DNA of 64,000 nt from JAPUEK01 sp963815355 (lineage in GTDB: Bacteria > Pseudomonadota > Alphaproteobacteria > Rhodobacterales > Rhodobacteraceae): positions 148,275 through 212,274 of the forward strand of contig CAWFGJ010000012.1 of NCBI GenBank assembly GCA_963815355.1, in the 5' to 3' direction. Under the pieces are notes generated by a model. The model was not told where the DNA came from. It was given only the letters and a program-made list of their open reading frames with translations, and made no database searches. Both the position numbers and the translations under genes were made by a program. Position 1 is the stretch's first letter. The number at the start of each line of letters is the position of its first letter. Below are positions 17,647 to 26,899 of the stretch, piece after piece.

Positions 17647-18099
17647 TCAGATAAGCAGAGACGCCGCCCCTTCCAGCCGCAGCAGAAAAACCTTGGTCTC
17701 AACCCCGCCCTTGGCGGAAAATCCGCCCAAGCCCTTGGCCCCGACAATCCGATGACAAGGGATCAGAATTGGCAAGGGATTGGCACCGCAGGCCTGCCCG
17801 ATCACCTGCGCCGGCGCGCCGAGTTCCTTGGCCAGATCGCCATAGCGCCGCGTCTCACCATACGGGATCGCGGCCATCGCCTTGTGCACCCCGGCCCGAA
17901 GCCCTTGCCCCCAGTCCATCGGCAGCTCAAACCGCGTCAGCCTGCCCTCGAAATAGGCGGCAAGCTGGCGCAGCGCCTCATCCAGCAGGGGCGAGCGGTC
18001 AACACTTCCTCCCCGCCAATGCAGCGCGGTCAGCACCTCGCCCTGCGCCTCCAGCGTCACCGGGCCAAGCGGGGTCTGAAGACTGGCCGCCGCCGTCAC
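17647..18099 (-). CDS. ogt: Methylated-DNA--protein-cysteine S-methyltransferase
   Basis: 150 aa, starting with GTG at 18099, which overlaps the stop of the upstream gene (GTGA). The active-site motif ILIPCHRIVGAKG carries the acceptor Cys, preceded by the DNA-binding helix region (YGDLAKELGAPAQVIGQACGANPLP) and followed by GGFSAKGGVETK. It repairs O6-alkylguanine by suicidal transfer to Cys. The N-terminal domain is short, as in Ogt. Coupled to a secreted protein of unknown function, which is unusual company and may reflect only operon packing. Confidence 0.9.
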   Translation of the reverse strand: MTAAASLQTPLGPVTLEAQGEVLTALHWRGGSVDRSPLLDEALRQLAAYFEGRLTRFELPMDWGQGLRAGVHKAMAAIPYGETRRYGDLAKELGAPAQVIGQACGANPLPILIPCHRIVGAKGLGGFSAKGGVETKVFLLRLEGAASLLI

Positions 18100-18677
18100 T
18101 GGAAATTGGCAACGGGTTGCTGGTTGACCACGCCGTCATAACTTGGGTCCACATCGAAACGCACCAGCCGGAACTCGCCGTCAACCAGCGACCAGACCGC
18201 ACTGTGCGACGCATCACCAATGCCGCGCCAATAAGAGGTCGCCGTCACCTGCGCCTTTTCCACATCGAACTCGGCATTGGTCACGAAAGTCGAAGCGGAC
18301 CAACCGACAACCTTGACCTCCTCAACAGCGCTTTCTTCATTGTCGGGGTCTTTGTAGGTGATCTTCATGTCAGGCAGGGACAAAGAAACCGCGTGAATGC
18401 CGTAGTAGTCATTGTTGGCAAGGATGACCGACTGCACATTGTATGCCCCGATGTTGCAGCGAAACTGCCAGAAGGTCATCGGCTCGGGCTCGCCATAACT
18501 GCTGGCCGAAACCATCTCGAACCGCGTGGGCGGGTCGATCAGATTGCCGTCCTCCAGAAAGGCCCCCACGCAAGGCTCTGCAAAGGCCGCAGAAAAGATC
18601 GCCGTCGCGCGGGTGTCCAGATCGTCAGCGAATGCCGGAGCGGCACAGGCAAGCAACAAAGGCAGAAAACGGTTCAT
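18096..18677 (-). CDS. Secreted hypothetical protein (possible DUF1176-like)
   Basis: 193 aa from the ATG at 18677; a GTG one codon upstream is possible. A Sec signal peptide (MNRFLPLLLACAAPAFA) is cleaved near ADD. The mature part has two cysteines (EPCVGAF, FRCNIGAYN) that may pair, and SYWRGIGDASHSAVWSL, which resembles the C-terminal segment of DUF1176 proteins. No catalytic motif is recognised. It overlaps ogt, with which it forms a two-gene unit. Family assignment is tentative. Confidence 0.7.
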   Translation of the reverse strand: MNRFLPLLLACAAPAFADDLDTRATAIFSAAFAEPCVGAFLEDGNLIDPPTRFEMVSASSYGEPEPMTFWQFRCNIGAYNVQSVILANNDYYGIHAVSLSLPDMKITYKDPDNEESAVEEVKVVGWSASTFVTNAEFDVEKAQVTATSYWRGIGDASHSAVWSLVDGEFRLVRFDVDPSYDGVVNQQPVANFQ

Positions 18678-18758
18678 CACGGTTCCAATGGTTTGATTCG
18701 CAACAGGGCCAATCCCACCATCCTACACGACCCCAAGCCCCCGCTTTCCACCCCTATT

Positions 18759-21728
18759 TTAGCCTAGCACCGCATTGCAGCGCGCGCAGGTGTGCGGATG
18801 CTTATGGCTGCCGACATCCGGCAGGATCTGCCAGCACCGCTGACATTTCTCGCCATCGGCCCGCTCAAAGACCACCCCGATGCCGGGCACATCCGGCAAA
18901 CGGAACGCCTCTGCCGGTTCAGGATCAGCCGTCAACTGGATCGACGACGTGATGCACAGATCGGCAAAATTCACCGATTTGAGCGCCGCCAGGATCGCCG
19001 TGTCGGCCACGTGCACCACCGGCGCCGCCTCAAGCGAGGCACCAATCACCTTGGCCGTGCGCTGCACCTCCAAAGCCCCGGTCACCACGCGCCGCGCGGT
19101 CCGGATGCCCTCCCACTTGGCAGCCAGCGCCGGGTTCAGCCAGTCGGTCGGCGTCTCAGGCATATCGACCAGATGCACCGAGGACTCCTCGCCTGGATAG
19201 CGGCACAACCAGACCTCTTCCATCGTGAACACCAGGACCGGGGCCAACCACGTCGTCAGGCGGTGGAACAACAGATCCAGCACCGTGCGCGCCGAACGGC
19301 GGCGCAAGCTATCGGCGGCGTCGCAATACAAGGCATCCTTGCGGATGTCGAAATACACCGCCGACAGGTCTGTCGTGGCAAAGGTGAACAACTTCTGGAA
19401 CACGCCCTGGAAGTCATAGCGCCCATAGCCCGCCTTCACCTCGGCGTCGAGTTCCGCCAACCGGTGCAGAACCCACCGCTCCAACTCTGGCATGTCAGCC
19501 ACGTCCACCCGCTCGGCTTCGGTGAAACCGGCAAGGTTACCCAGCATGAACCGCAAGGTGTTGCGCAGGCGGCGATAGCTGTCGGCCACGCCCTTGAGGA
19601 TCTCTTTGCCGATCCGCAAATCGATGGTGTAATCCGACTGCGCCACCCACAACCGCAGGATATCCGCGCCGTATTCGTCGATAACCTGCTGCGGCGCCAC
19701 GGTATTGCCGATCGACTTGGACATCTTCATGCCCTTTTCGTCCAGCGTGAACCCGTGGGTTAACACCCCGCGATACGGCGCCCGCCCCTTGGTGCCGCAG
19801 GCTTGCAACATCGAGGAATGGAACCAGCCGCGATGCTGGTCGGTGCCCTCAAGATAAAGATCGGCCAGCCCGTCGGCAGACCCATCCGCCCGGTCGCGCA
19901 ACACGAACGCATGGGTGGACCCGCTGTCGAACCACACATCCAGCACATCAAAGATCTGCTCATATTCCGACGGATCGACGATCCCTTGCAGGATTCTTTC
20001 CTTGAACCCCGGCACATACCAGACATCCGCGCCCTCTTCCTCAAAGGCGGCGGTGATGCGGGCGTTAACATCGGCGTTGCGCAGCAGAAAGTTTTCGTCG
20101 GTCGGCTTGGCCCCGCGCTTGGTGAAACAGGTCAGCGGCACACCCCAAGCCCGTTGCCGAGACAGCACCCAATCCGGGCGCGCCTCAATCATCGAATGCA
20201 GCCGGTTGCGCCCGGTCGCTGGGGTCCATGTCACCAACTGGTTGATGGAATTCAGCGCGCGCTTACGGATGGTGTCGCCGTAAGTGCTCAGCCCGTCGTC
20301 CAGCGGCTTGTCGATGGCGACAAACCATTGCGCCGTATTGCGGTAGATCAGCGGCGCTTTTGACCGCCACGAATGCGGATAGCTGTGCTTGACCTTGCCC
20401 TTGGCCAGCAGGCGGTCGGCATGGGCCAGCGCCTTGATGATCTCAACGTTGGCGGGGCCCTCTTTGCCATCGGGTTGGATGATGACCTGCCCGCCGAACA
20501 GCGGCAGATCCTTGCGATAGGACCCATCCGGCTCAACGTTATAGGTCATCGGCAAGCCGTGCTTCAGACCCACCTGATAGTCGTCGTCGCCATGGCTTGG
20601 CGCGGTGTGCACAAATCCGGTGCCCGCCTCTGCCGTCACGTGGTCGCCCGGCAGCATCGGCACCACAAAATCCCACTCGCCGTTTTCGGCAAGGCCGCGG
20701 AACGGGTGGGCCAACTCCATCGTTGCCAGCAAATGCGCCGGCACTTTGCGCAGCCGTTTTGCATTGGGCACGCGGGCGGATTTGAAGACTTGCTCGGCCA
20801 AGGCATCGGCCAGCAGCAACTTTTCACCGACCGAGGCGCGCAAATCTTCGGCAGCCTCGACGACTTCGTATATCGCGTAGTCGATCTCGGGGTTAAAGCA
20901 GACGGCCCGGTTCTGCGGGATTGTCCAAGGCGTCGTGGTCCAGATGACCACCGACACGCCACGGTAGGCATCGCCCAAACGCTCAAACGCCGCACCCGGT
21001 TCGGGGGCTTCGGCCTGCAGATCGTTGATATCCGGGCTGAACGACACCATCGGAAAGCGCGCCCAGATCGTGTGGCTGGTGTGGTCGTGATATTCGACCT
21101 CTGCCTCGGCCAGCGCGGTTTTCTCAACCGGCGACCACATGACCGGCTTGGAGCCTTGATAAAGCGAGCCGTTCATCAGGAACTTCATGAACTCATCCGC
21201 GATCACGGCCTCGGCGTGGTAGTTCATCGTCAGGTAGGGGTCGGCCCAGTTGCCAGCCACGCCAAGACGCTTGAACTCTTCGCGCTGCACGTCGATCCAG
21301 CCCTCGGCAAAGCGGCGGCATTCCTGACGGAAATCAACGACATCCACGTCGTCTTTGTTCAGCCCCTTGGCCCGGTATTGCTCTTCGATCTTCCACTCGA
21401 TCGGCAGGCCGTGGCAATCCCAGCCCGGCACATAGCGCGCATCCCGCCCCATCATCTGTTGCGAACGCACGACCATATCCTTGAGGATCTTGTTCAGCGC
21501 GTGACCGATGTGCAAATGCCCGTTGGCATAGGGGGGGCCGTCATGCAGCGTGAACGGCGTGCGGCCCTTCTTTTGGCGCAGACGGTCGTAGACGCCCATC
21601 TTTTCCCAACGCGCCAGCCAATCAGGCTCGCGCTGCGGCAATCCCGCGCGCATGGGAAATTCCGTCTCCGGCAGGAAGACGCTGTTGCGGTAATCGGCGG
21701 CAGTCTGGTCAGGCGTGTCGGCGCACAT
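18759..21728 (-). CDS. ileS: Isoleucyl-tRNA synthetase
   Basis: 989 aa, complete. The class I motifs are GHLHIGHALNK (HIGH, about residue 75) and KMSKSIGN. The editing (CP1) domain lies between them with TTPWTIPQNRAVCFN and GTGFVHTAPSHGDDDY. A C-terminal zinc site has two Cys pairs (CQRCW and CARCNAV). The chosen ATG at 21728 has AAGGA nine bases upstream. It charges tRNA-Ile with isoleucine. The 216 bases upstream carry a candidate leader peptide with four Ile codons and alternative hairpins (see 21773-21888), suggesting control by Ile-tRNA supply. Confidence 0.98.
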   Translation of the reverse strand: MCADTPDQTAADYRNSVFLPETEFPMRAGLPQREPDWLARWEKMGVYDRLRQKKGRTPFTLHDGPPYANGHLHIGHALNKILKDMVVRSQQMMGRDARYVPGWDCHGLPIEWKIEEQYRAKGLNKDDVDVVDFRQECRRFAEGWIDVQREEFKRLGVAGNWADPYLTMNYHAEAVIADEFMKFLMNGSLYQGSKPVMWSPVEKTALAEAEVEYHDHTSHTIWARFPMVSFSPDINDLQAEAPEPGAAFERLGDAYRGVSVVIWTTTPWTIPQNRAVCFNPEIDYAIYEVVEAAEDLRASVGEKLLLADALAEQVFKSARVPNAKRLRKVPAHLLATMELAHPFRGLAENGEWDFVVPMLPGDHVTAEAGTGFVHTAPSHGDDDYQVGLKHGLPMTYNVEPDGSYRKDLPLFGGQVIIQPDGKEGPANVEIIKALAHADRLLAKGKVKHSYPHSWRSKAPLIYRNTAQWFVAIDKPLDDGLSTYGDTIRKRALNSINQLVTWTPATGRNRLHSMIEARPDWVLSRQRAWGVPLTCFTKRGAKPTDENFLLRNADVNARITAAFEEEGADVWYVPGFKERILQGIVDPSEYEQIFDVLDVWFDSGSTHAFVLRDRADGSADGLADLYLEGTDQHRGWFHSSMLQACGTKGRAPYRGVLTHGFTLDEKGMKMSKSIGNTVAPQQVIDEYGADILRLWVAQSDYTIDLRIGKEILKGVADSYRRLRNTLRFMLGNLAGFTEAERVDVADMPELERWVLHRLAELDAEVKAGYGRYDFQGVFQKLFTFATTDLSAVYFDIRKDALYCDAADSLRRRSARTVLDLLFHRLTTWLAPVLVFTMEEVWLCRYPGEESSVHLVDMPETPTDWLNPALAAKWEGIRTARRVVTGALEVQRTAKVIGASLEAAPVVHVADTAILAALKSVNFADLCITSSIQLTADPEPAEAFRLPDVPGIGVVFERADGEKCQRCWQILPDVGSHKHPHTCARCNAVLG

Positions 21729-21772
21729 CGGATGCGGTCCTTGGCGAAAAGGTCAGGGGCAGTCTGGCAGCA

Positions 21773-21815
21773 GGCGCAAAGCGCCAGTATCCCGGCGCCT
21801 CTTCAGGACGCCGGG
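21773..21815 (-). promoter_or_regulatory. Candidate attenuator hairpins in the ileS leader
   Basis: On the minus strand, arm A (CCCGGCGTC, 21815-21807) pairs with arm B (GGCGCCGGG, 21799-21791); arm C (GGCGC, 21785-21781) pairs with arm D (GCGCC, 21777-21773). Arm B can instead pair with C (GAGGCGCC, 21801-21794, with GGCGCTTT, 21785-21778, two G-U pairs). Arm A covers the last codons of the leader peptide, just after its two adjacent Ile codons, so a ribosome stalled there would free B to pair with C. No T-run follows the hairpins, so the mechanism (Rho-dependent, translational or other) is open. Confidence 0.45.
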
Positions 21816-21853
21816 CCGATAATTCGATGAATGGGCATCAGAATACGGCGCAT
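21803..21853 (-). CDS. Candidate Ile-rich leader peptide upstream of ileS (16 aa)
   Basis: ATG at 21853, TGA at 21805-21803; reads MRRILMPIHRIIGPAS. Four of 16 codons are Ile, including an adjacent pair (ATT ATC), and three of the four are ATT, unusual in a G+C-rich genome. A good promoter (21860-21888) places the transcription start at or next to the A of this ATG, so the peptide could be translated from a leaderless mRNA, as known for the trpL leader of Sinorhizobium. It is 74 bases upstream of ileS and on the same strand. An Ile leader before ileS is logically consistent with attenuation; this is inference from sequence only. Confidence 0.5.
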   Translation of the reverse strand: MRRILMPIHRIIGPAS

Positions 21854-21859
21854 GTGCGC

Positions 21860-21888
21860 CTTATAGGAAAGGACATGCAGGCGGTAAA
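21860..21888 (-). promoter_or_regulatory. Predicted sigma-70-type promoter of the ileS leader
   Basis: On the minus strand, -35 TTTACC (21888-21883) and -10 TATAAG (21865-21860) are separated by 17 bases. The predicted start is six to seven bases downstream, at the ATG of the leader peptide (21853). The match is 4/6 and 5/6 to consensus. Confidence 0.55.
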
Positions 21889-21944
21889 GGGGTGCGTCAG
21901 GATGACGGCTTGAGCCTTGGGCGCTTTGCGAACAAGCTTACCCC

Positions 21945-22343
21945 ATGTCCAGCGCCCTTCCCCCCCGCTTTCCGGTGACCCCCGCCCAGATCAACTCTGT
22001 GGTTGCCAGCTTTTACGAGGCCATTCGTCAGCACCCCGGCCTTGGCCCGGTTTTTGCCGCCCACGTCACAAACTGGCCCGAGCATGAGGCGAAAATCGCC
22101 CGCTTCTGGCGCAACGCGATTTTGATGGAACGCAGCTATGACGGCAACCCGATGCAGGTGCACCGGGCGGCAGGTGACGTGAAGGCCGCGATGTTTGACG
22201 TGTGGCTTGGGCTCTTTGACAGCGTTTTGCGCCGTGAACTCCCCGCCCCCCTTGCCGCCGCGTGGTCAGAACTGGCGCACCGGATCGGGCGGGGCCTGCG
22301 GCTTGGCCTTGAACCCGCCGCTGGCCCCCCATCCCTCCGCTGA
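21945..22343 (+). CDS. Group III truncated hemoglobin
   Basis: 132 aa, with no signal peptide. Diagnostic segments are FYEAIRQHPGLGPVFAAHV and WPEHEAKIARFWRNAILMERSYDGNP, followed by MQVHRAA with the candidate proximal His; group III globins share the FW and YDG(N)P pattern. These are cytoplasmic haem proteins thought to bind O2 or NO or to protect against reactive nitrogen species. Divergent from ileS, so the 91 bases between the ileS leader start and this ATG must also serve its promoter. Convergent and almost touching the DUF2339 gene. Confidence 0.88.
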   Translation: MSSALPPRFPVTPAQINSVVASFYEAIRQHPGLGPVFAAHVTNWPEHEAKIARFWRNAILMERSYDGNPMQVHRAAGDVKAAMFDVWLGLFDSVLRRELPAPLAAAWSELAHRIGRGLRLGLEPAAGPPSLR

Positions 22344-22344
22344 C

Positions 22345-25158
22345 TTAATCCGCGTCCTTGGCCGCCTGCCCCGCCCAACGGTTCAACCACGCCAGACCCG
22401 CCAAAGACAGGCCAAGCCCCGCAAACGACAACACCCGCGTCAATCCGGTCAACCCCGAGGCATCGACCAGAAACACCTTGGCGACCGTCACCGCAATAAC
22501 CGCCATTGCCACCCGACGCAGGGTGTCCGACCGCTTGGCAATCGCCTGATACAGCAGCACCGCACCCAACAGCATCAAGGCCAGCGTATAGGAATAAAGC
22601 TCCTCCTGCTTCACCCCCGGCACACCCAGCCAATCGCCCTGCCAATACCGCCGGATCTCCAGCCCGGCATAAAGCGCCGCCAAACCAGCGCCAACTGCGG
22701 CAAAGGCCCAGCCAAGCCGCCGTGGCATCCCCGGCAATCGCAGGGCTGCCGCCAACAGGATCAACCCCGGCACCAGATAGGCCAAGGCAAGCGTGTCAAA
22801 AACCAGCGGCCCCCGCACCAAGCCTGATGTCTGCTCGGGGCCCCAGCTGAACAGCGGGTTCATCGGCACCGCCGCTACGGCCAGACCACCAAACGCGAAC
22901 ACCCCGGCCAGCAGCGCAATCCCCTGCCGCAACCGCTTCAACGGGCCACCAAGCCGCGCCCGGTAGATCTGCATCAACATCAGCACCAGCCACGGCAGCG
23001 CGTTCAGCGTCACCCCCCAATGGCTGTCGATCCGGTCCAAATCCGGGGCGCCGCCAACAGGTAACAGCCAACGCGTGATCAGCACATTGGCAAGGATCGC
23101 CCCAAACCCCGCCGCCGCCGATTCCAGCACCCCCTTTGCCATCGGCCGCTCTAGCGGCTGTATCAGCCAAAGTGCTGCCAGCACCGCCGCGATCACCCCA
23201 CCAAAGGCCAGCAAAACCTGCCCCAAGGGCGCCTCAAGCGCGAATCCCAAGCCAGGATCAACCAGCAACCGATACCCCAGAACGGCCGCACCGATCTGCA
23301 GGAACAGACCCATCTCTGGCAGGCGGAACCGCCGGTCCAAAGCCGCCGCGACCACCAGCAACACCCCCAAAGCCAAGGTGAGCGCCGTCTTTGTGGTCAC
23401 AAGGAACAAAGCCAGCGCGATCAGCGACAGCGTCGACAAAGTGGCATGCGCGACCCGGCGACGATCCTCGCCATCCATCGCGGCAAAGCGCAATGCAAGG
23501 GCGGTCATCAATCCCGCCAAGGCCAGCAGATGCAGCGCCCAAACGTAGTTGCCCAAGACAAGGCCGGGCACCCAGAACAACTCCAGCGTGGCTGCAGCGA
23601 CCGGCGCGGTCAGCACCGCGCCCAAGCCATACGCAATCCCCAACGGCCCCGGCTTTAGCGCGCGATAGGCCGCAGCAAGGCTGATCACCACCGCCATCGC
23701 CAGCAACCCGCTCGCCACCCAGGACGGCGCGGATTCCGGCGGACGACTGGCCACCGCACGCGCAAAGAACTCTTGCGAAAGCGGCGCATAAGACGTGGCC
23801 TCAAGGAACAGGCGTAGCACAAACCCCGCCGCTGGAAAGACGGCCAGATCGGCCAGCCCCTCGGCGCGCTCCGCCCAGATCAGCAAGGCCACCGCAAGAA
23901 ACGCCAACCCGGCAAAGGCCAGCAAGGCCTCGGCGGCCGTGCCCTGCGCAAGCGTCAAGCAAACCACCGTGGCAACCACCGCCCCGGCCGCTACCCGCAC
24001 CGGGAACTCCGGCCAACCGCCAACGCCGTTCACCCTTAACGCCTGCACCACGCAGGGCGCAGGATGCTGGGGCACCAATTGCCGCGCGGGCACGACAATC
24101 GCCAACACGGTTAGCCCAAGCGCCAGCACCAAGGCCCCCGCCGTCCCGGCACCGCCCATCAACACTAACCAGCCGCCGAAATACCCCAAGACCAACGCCA
24201 GCGCGGAAACCCAAGCCCAGCGGCGCACCGCATCAACCGCAAGCCCCGTCGCCGCGATCAACCCGAAATAGCCGTAAAGCCAAGGCTCTGCGACCCCGCC
24301 CCCGTCCACAATGAACGGTGCCGACGCGGCCCCCACCAAGCCCACGGCCACCAACAGCGGCCCATGAAACCATCCCAAAACCACGGCCACACCCGCCGTC
24401 AGCACCAGCCCCGCAAACGCCGTCTGCGGGCCGATCAGCCCATAAAGCTGACGGGCAGCGACAATGGCGGCAAACACCGAAACCAGACCCGCGCCCGAGA
24501 AAACCGACGGCAGATAGGCGGTGCTGGACTCTTCCCCATCGCCATGCCGACGCCGAACCACCTCCCCCACCACGATCAGCGCGACGCCAAAGGCGATCCC
24601 CGCCAACACCCGCGCCCCGGGCGGCAGCAAGCCGTTCTCCATCCCGTATTGCACAAAGAACACCCCGGCCAAGGCCAGCGACAAGGCCGAGATGGCGTAG
24701 ACCCAGTTCTTGGACAGCCAAGCGGCAAGGTCATTGAACCTATCCGCCCGCATCACCAGCGGCTGATCCTGCCCCTTGTCGGGCGCGCGCTCGACCGGGG
24801 CTGCGGCCACGCGCTTGCCCGACCACGGGTCAACCATCCCGACAGGCTCTGTGGCGGTCAGGTCGTCCAGCGCGGCCTCTGCCGACTCGGCGCTGGTCAT
24901 TGCCGCCGTCGCCAGATCTTCAGCCGCACCAGCCTCTTCCGGGGCAACAGCCACAGAGGCCGGCATCGCGACAGGATCGCCCCCAGCCTCCTTGTCAGGC
25001 GCAGCCCGCGCGGGGATGCCAAGCGCCTCGGCCCGACGCAACGCCCCCTCCAACTCGGTCATACGCCGCCGCAACCGGAAATGGCCGATGAACAGAATAA
25101 TGATCGAAAGCGGGATCGCCGCAGCCACCAAAAAGAGCAGCACCAAAAGGCCGTCCAT
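22345..25158 (-). CDS. DUF2339 multi-pass membrane protein
   Basis: 937 aa from the ATG at 25158 (MDGLLVLLFLVAAAIP), preceded by GGGGAGA; the frame is open to 25263 without a ribosome site. One N-terminal helix and a basic/coiled stretch (RLRRRMTELEGALRRAE) are followed by an Ala/Glu/Pro-rich linker (about 60-145). About 25 or more hydrophobic helices then extend to the end, including the DUF2339 hallmark NWVYAISALSLALAGVFFVQYGMENG near residue 170 (read as two overlapping parts). Function is unknown for this family; envelope-related roles have been proposed. Apparently monocistronic, converging on the globin gene. Confidence 0.85.
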   Translation of the reverse strand: MDGLLVLLFLVAAAIPLSIIILFIGHFRLRRRMTELEGALRRAEALGIPARAAPDKEAGGDPVAMPASVAVAPEEAGAAEDLATAAMTSAESAEAALDDLTATEPVGMVDPWSGKRVAAAPVERAPDKGQDQPLVMRADRFNDLAAWLSKNWVYAISALSLALAGVFFVQYGMENGLLPPGARVLAGIAFGVALIVVGEVVRRRHGDGEESSTAYLPSVFSGAGLVSVFAAIVAARQLYGLIGPQTAFAGLVLTAGVAVVLGWFHGPLLVAVGLVGAASAPFIVDGGGVAEPWLYGYFGLIAATGLAVDAVRRWAWVSALALVLGYFGGWLVLMGGAGTAGALVLALGLTVLAIVVPARQLVPQHPAPCVVQALRVNGVGGWPEFPVRVAAGAVVATVVCLTLAQGTAAEALLAFAGLAFLAVALLIWAERAEGLADLAVFPAAGFVLRLFLEATSYAPLSQEFFARAVASRPPESAPSWVASGLLAMAVVISLAAAYRALKPGPLGIAYGLGAVLTAPVAAATLELFWVPGLVLGNYVWALHLLALAGLMTALALRFAAMDGEDRRRVAHATLSTLSLIALALFLVTTKTALTLALGVLLVVAAALDRRFRLPEMGLFLQIGAAVLGYRLLVDPGLGFALEAPLGQVLLAFGGVIAAVLAALWLIQPLERPMAKGVLESAAAGFGAILANVLITRWLLPVGGAPDLDRIDSHWGVTLNALPWLVLMLMQIYRARLGGPLKRLRQGIALLAGVFAFGGLAVAAVPMNPLFSWGPEQTSGLVRGPLVFDTLALAYLVPGLILLAAALRLPGMPRRLGWAFAAVGAGLAALYAGLEIRRYWQGDWLGVPGVKQEELYSYTLALMLLGAVLLYQAIAKRSDTLRRVAMAVIAVTVAKVFLVDASGLTGLTRVLSFAGLGLSLAGLAWLNRWAGQAAKDAD

Positions 25159-25297
25159 CGCAATCTCCCCGCCAACATTTCCCGCTTGCAATCCGTGCAG
25201 CCTAACGCCGCAACCCGTTTGCAGCCAGTGCGGATTTCCCCCCCTCTCGGCAGGCTTACCCATTGCTCAACGCCCCGCCGCAATGCCAGATAGCGCC

Positions 25298-26476
25298 ATG
25301 AAACACTTGGATATTGGCATCGTCGGCGCGGGAATTGGCGGCTTGGCTGCAGCGGCTCTGCTGGCACAGGCTGGCCACCGGGTGACACTGGCTGAACGTT
25401 TTGCCACCCCGCGCCCCGTGGGCTCGGGCCTTGTGGTGCAGCCGGTGGGGCTGGCCGTGCTTGATGCGCTCGGGGCCGGTGACGCCTGCCGCGCCCTTGC
25501 AGCCCCCATCGGGCGGATGCTGGGCCACGCGGGCGCGCGGGTGGTGCTGGACGTGTCCTACCCGGCCCAGGCACCCGGCCTCGCCCTGCACCGGGCCGCG
25601 TTGTTTGCGGTCTTGTGGGATCGGGTGGTGGCCGCGGGCGTTCAGCTTTGCACCGGGGCCAGCGTGACCGCCAGCCCGCAAGACGCTGCCAAACGCTGGC
25701 TGCTGCGCGACGGCGCAGAGCGGCTTGGGCCTTTTGATCTGGTCGTGGATGCGTCTGGCGCGGGCTCTACCCTGTCACCGATCCGGGCGCGTGCGCTGCC
25801 CTTTGGCGCGATCTGGGGCAGCGTGCCTTGGCCGGATGCGGGTGATTTGCCACGCGACCAACTGGTCCAGCGGTATGAAGGCGCGCACCGGATGGCAGGC
25901 ATTCTGCCCATCGGCCACCTTCCCGGCGATCCTACCCCGCGCGCGGCGGTCTTCTGGTCCCTGCCCCGGCCCGCGCTGGATCTTTGGCACAGCGTCAACT
26001 TTGACAACTGGCGCGCCACGGCGTCACGGTTCTGGCCGCAGATGGCCCCGTTTCTCGCCGCTCTGCCAGACCGCGACGCGATGACCCCGGCCCGCTACAA
26101 CCACGGCACCTTGAACAGGCCCTACGCGCCCGCGCTTGCCTATCTCGGCGATGCCGCCCACCGCGCCAGCCCCCAGCTTGGCCAAGGGGCGAACATGGCG
26201 CTGCTGGATGCGATGGCATTGGCCCTTGCCCTTGACCGCCCCTTGGCAGAGGCCCTGCCCCATTACGCGCGCATGCGGCGCTGGCATGTCTGGACCTATC
26301 AAGCGCTCAGCGCGGGCTTCACCCCGATGTACCAATCCCAAAGCCGCCTGCTGCCGATCTTGCGCGACCATTTGCTTGCGCCCGTCTCTCGCCTTCCCGG
26401 CGTGCGGCACGGATTGACGCGGCTGGTCACGGGAAACCTTCTGCCGCCCCTGGCCTCTACCGCGTGGCCGCGCTAA
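25298..26476 (+). CDS. FAD-dependent monooxygenase (UbiH/salicylate-hydroxylase type)
   Basis: 392 aa from the ATG at 25298 (MKHLDIGIVGAG); an ATG at 25283 is also in frame. The Rossmann FAD-binding motif is IVGAGIGGLAAAALLAQAG with the acidic end LAER. The second FAD motif is YLGDAAHRASPQLGQGANMAL. The DG segment (LVVDASGAGS) is present. Such flavoproteins hydroxylate aromatic substrates with NAD(P)H and O2; the substrate is not evident. It is divergent from the DUF2339 gene (140 bases) and followed by a DUF2237 gene on the same strand. Confidence 0.85.
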   Translation: MKHLDIGIVGAGIGGLAAAALLAQAGHRVTLAERFATPRPVGSGLVVQPVGLAVLDALGAGDACRALAAPIGRMLGHAGARVVLDVSYPAQAPGLALHRAALFAVLWDRVVAAGVQLCTGASVTASPQDAAKRWLLRDGAERLGPFDLVVDASGAGSTLSPIRARALPFGAIWGSVPWPDAGDLPRDQLVQRYEGAHRMAGILPIGHLPGDPTPRAAVFWSLPRPALDLWHSVNFDNWRATASRFWPQMAPFLAALPDRDAMTPARYNHGTLNRPYAPALAYLGDAAHRASPQLGQGANMALLDAMALALALDRPLAEALPHYARMRRWHVWTYQALSAGFTPMYQSQSRLLPILRDHLLAPVSRLPGVRHGLTRLVTGNLLPPLASTAWPR

Positions 26477-26533
26477 GCCTCGACAGCGCCGCCCGATGCG
26501 CTACTGTCCCGCCAAGCAGCACCCGGAGGCGCA

Positions 26534-26899
26534 ATGAAAGAACCATCAGTCAATGTGCTGGGCGAGCCGCTGCTGCCCTGCTCTCTAAATCCGGTGACCG
26601 GGTTTTTCCGTAATGGCGGCTGCGATACCGGCCCGATGGATCAGGGGCTTCACACCGTCTGCGCGATCATGACGGCCGAGTTTCTGGCCTTTTCCAAATA
26701 CCTCGGCAATGACCTGAGCACCCCTCGCCCGGAATACGGCTTTGCGGGGCTGAAACCGGGGGATCAATGGTGCCTTTGCGCCGACCGTTTTCTGCAAGCC
26801 CATGACGAAGGGGCCGCCCCCAACCTGCGACTTCGCGCGACCCACCAGCGCACGCTGTCGGTGGTTCCGCTAGAGGTCTTGCGGCTTTACGACGTCTGA
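26534..26899 (+). CDS. DUF2237 family protein
   Basis: 121 aa. The family pattern is clear: NVLGEPLLPCSLNPVTGFFRNG, GCDTGPMDQGLHTVCAIMT (nearby), GNDLSTPRPEYGFAGLKPGD and WCLCADRFLQAHDEGAAP. It contains four conserved Cys residues, two of them in the WCLC motif. The function of DUF2237 is unknown; a metal or redox role is conceivable. It lies 57 bases downstream of the flavin monooxygenase and may share its transcript. Its last 13 bases overlap the 3' end of the convergent LuxR-type gene. Confidence 0.85.
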   Translation: MKEPSVNVLGEPLLPCSLNPVTGFFRNGGCDTGPMDQGLHTVCAIMTAEFLAFSKYLGNDLSTPRPEYGFAGLKPGDQWCLCADRFLQAHDEGAAPNLRLRATHQRTLSVVPLEVLRLYDV

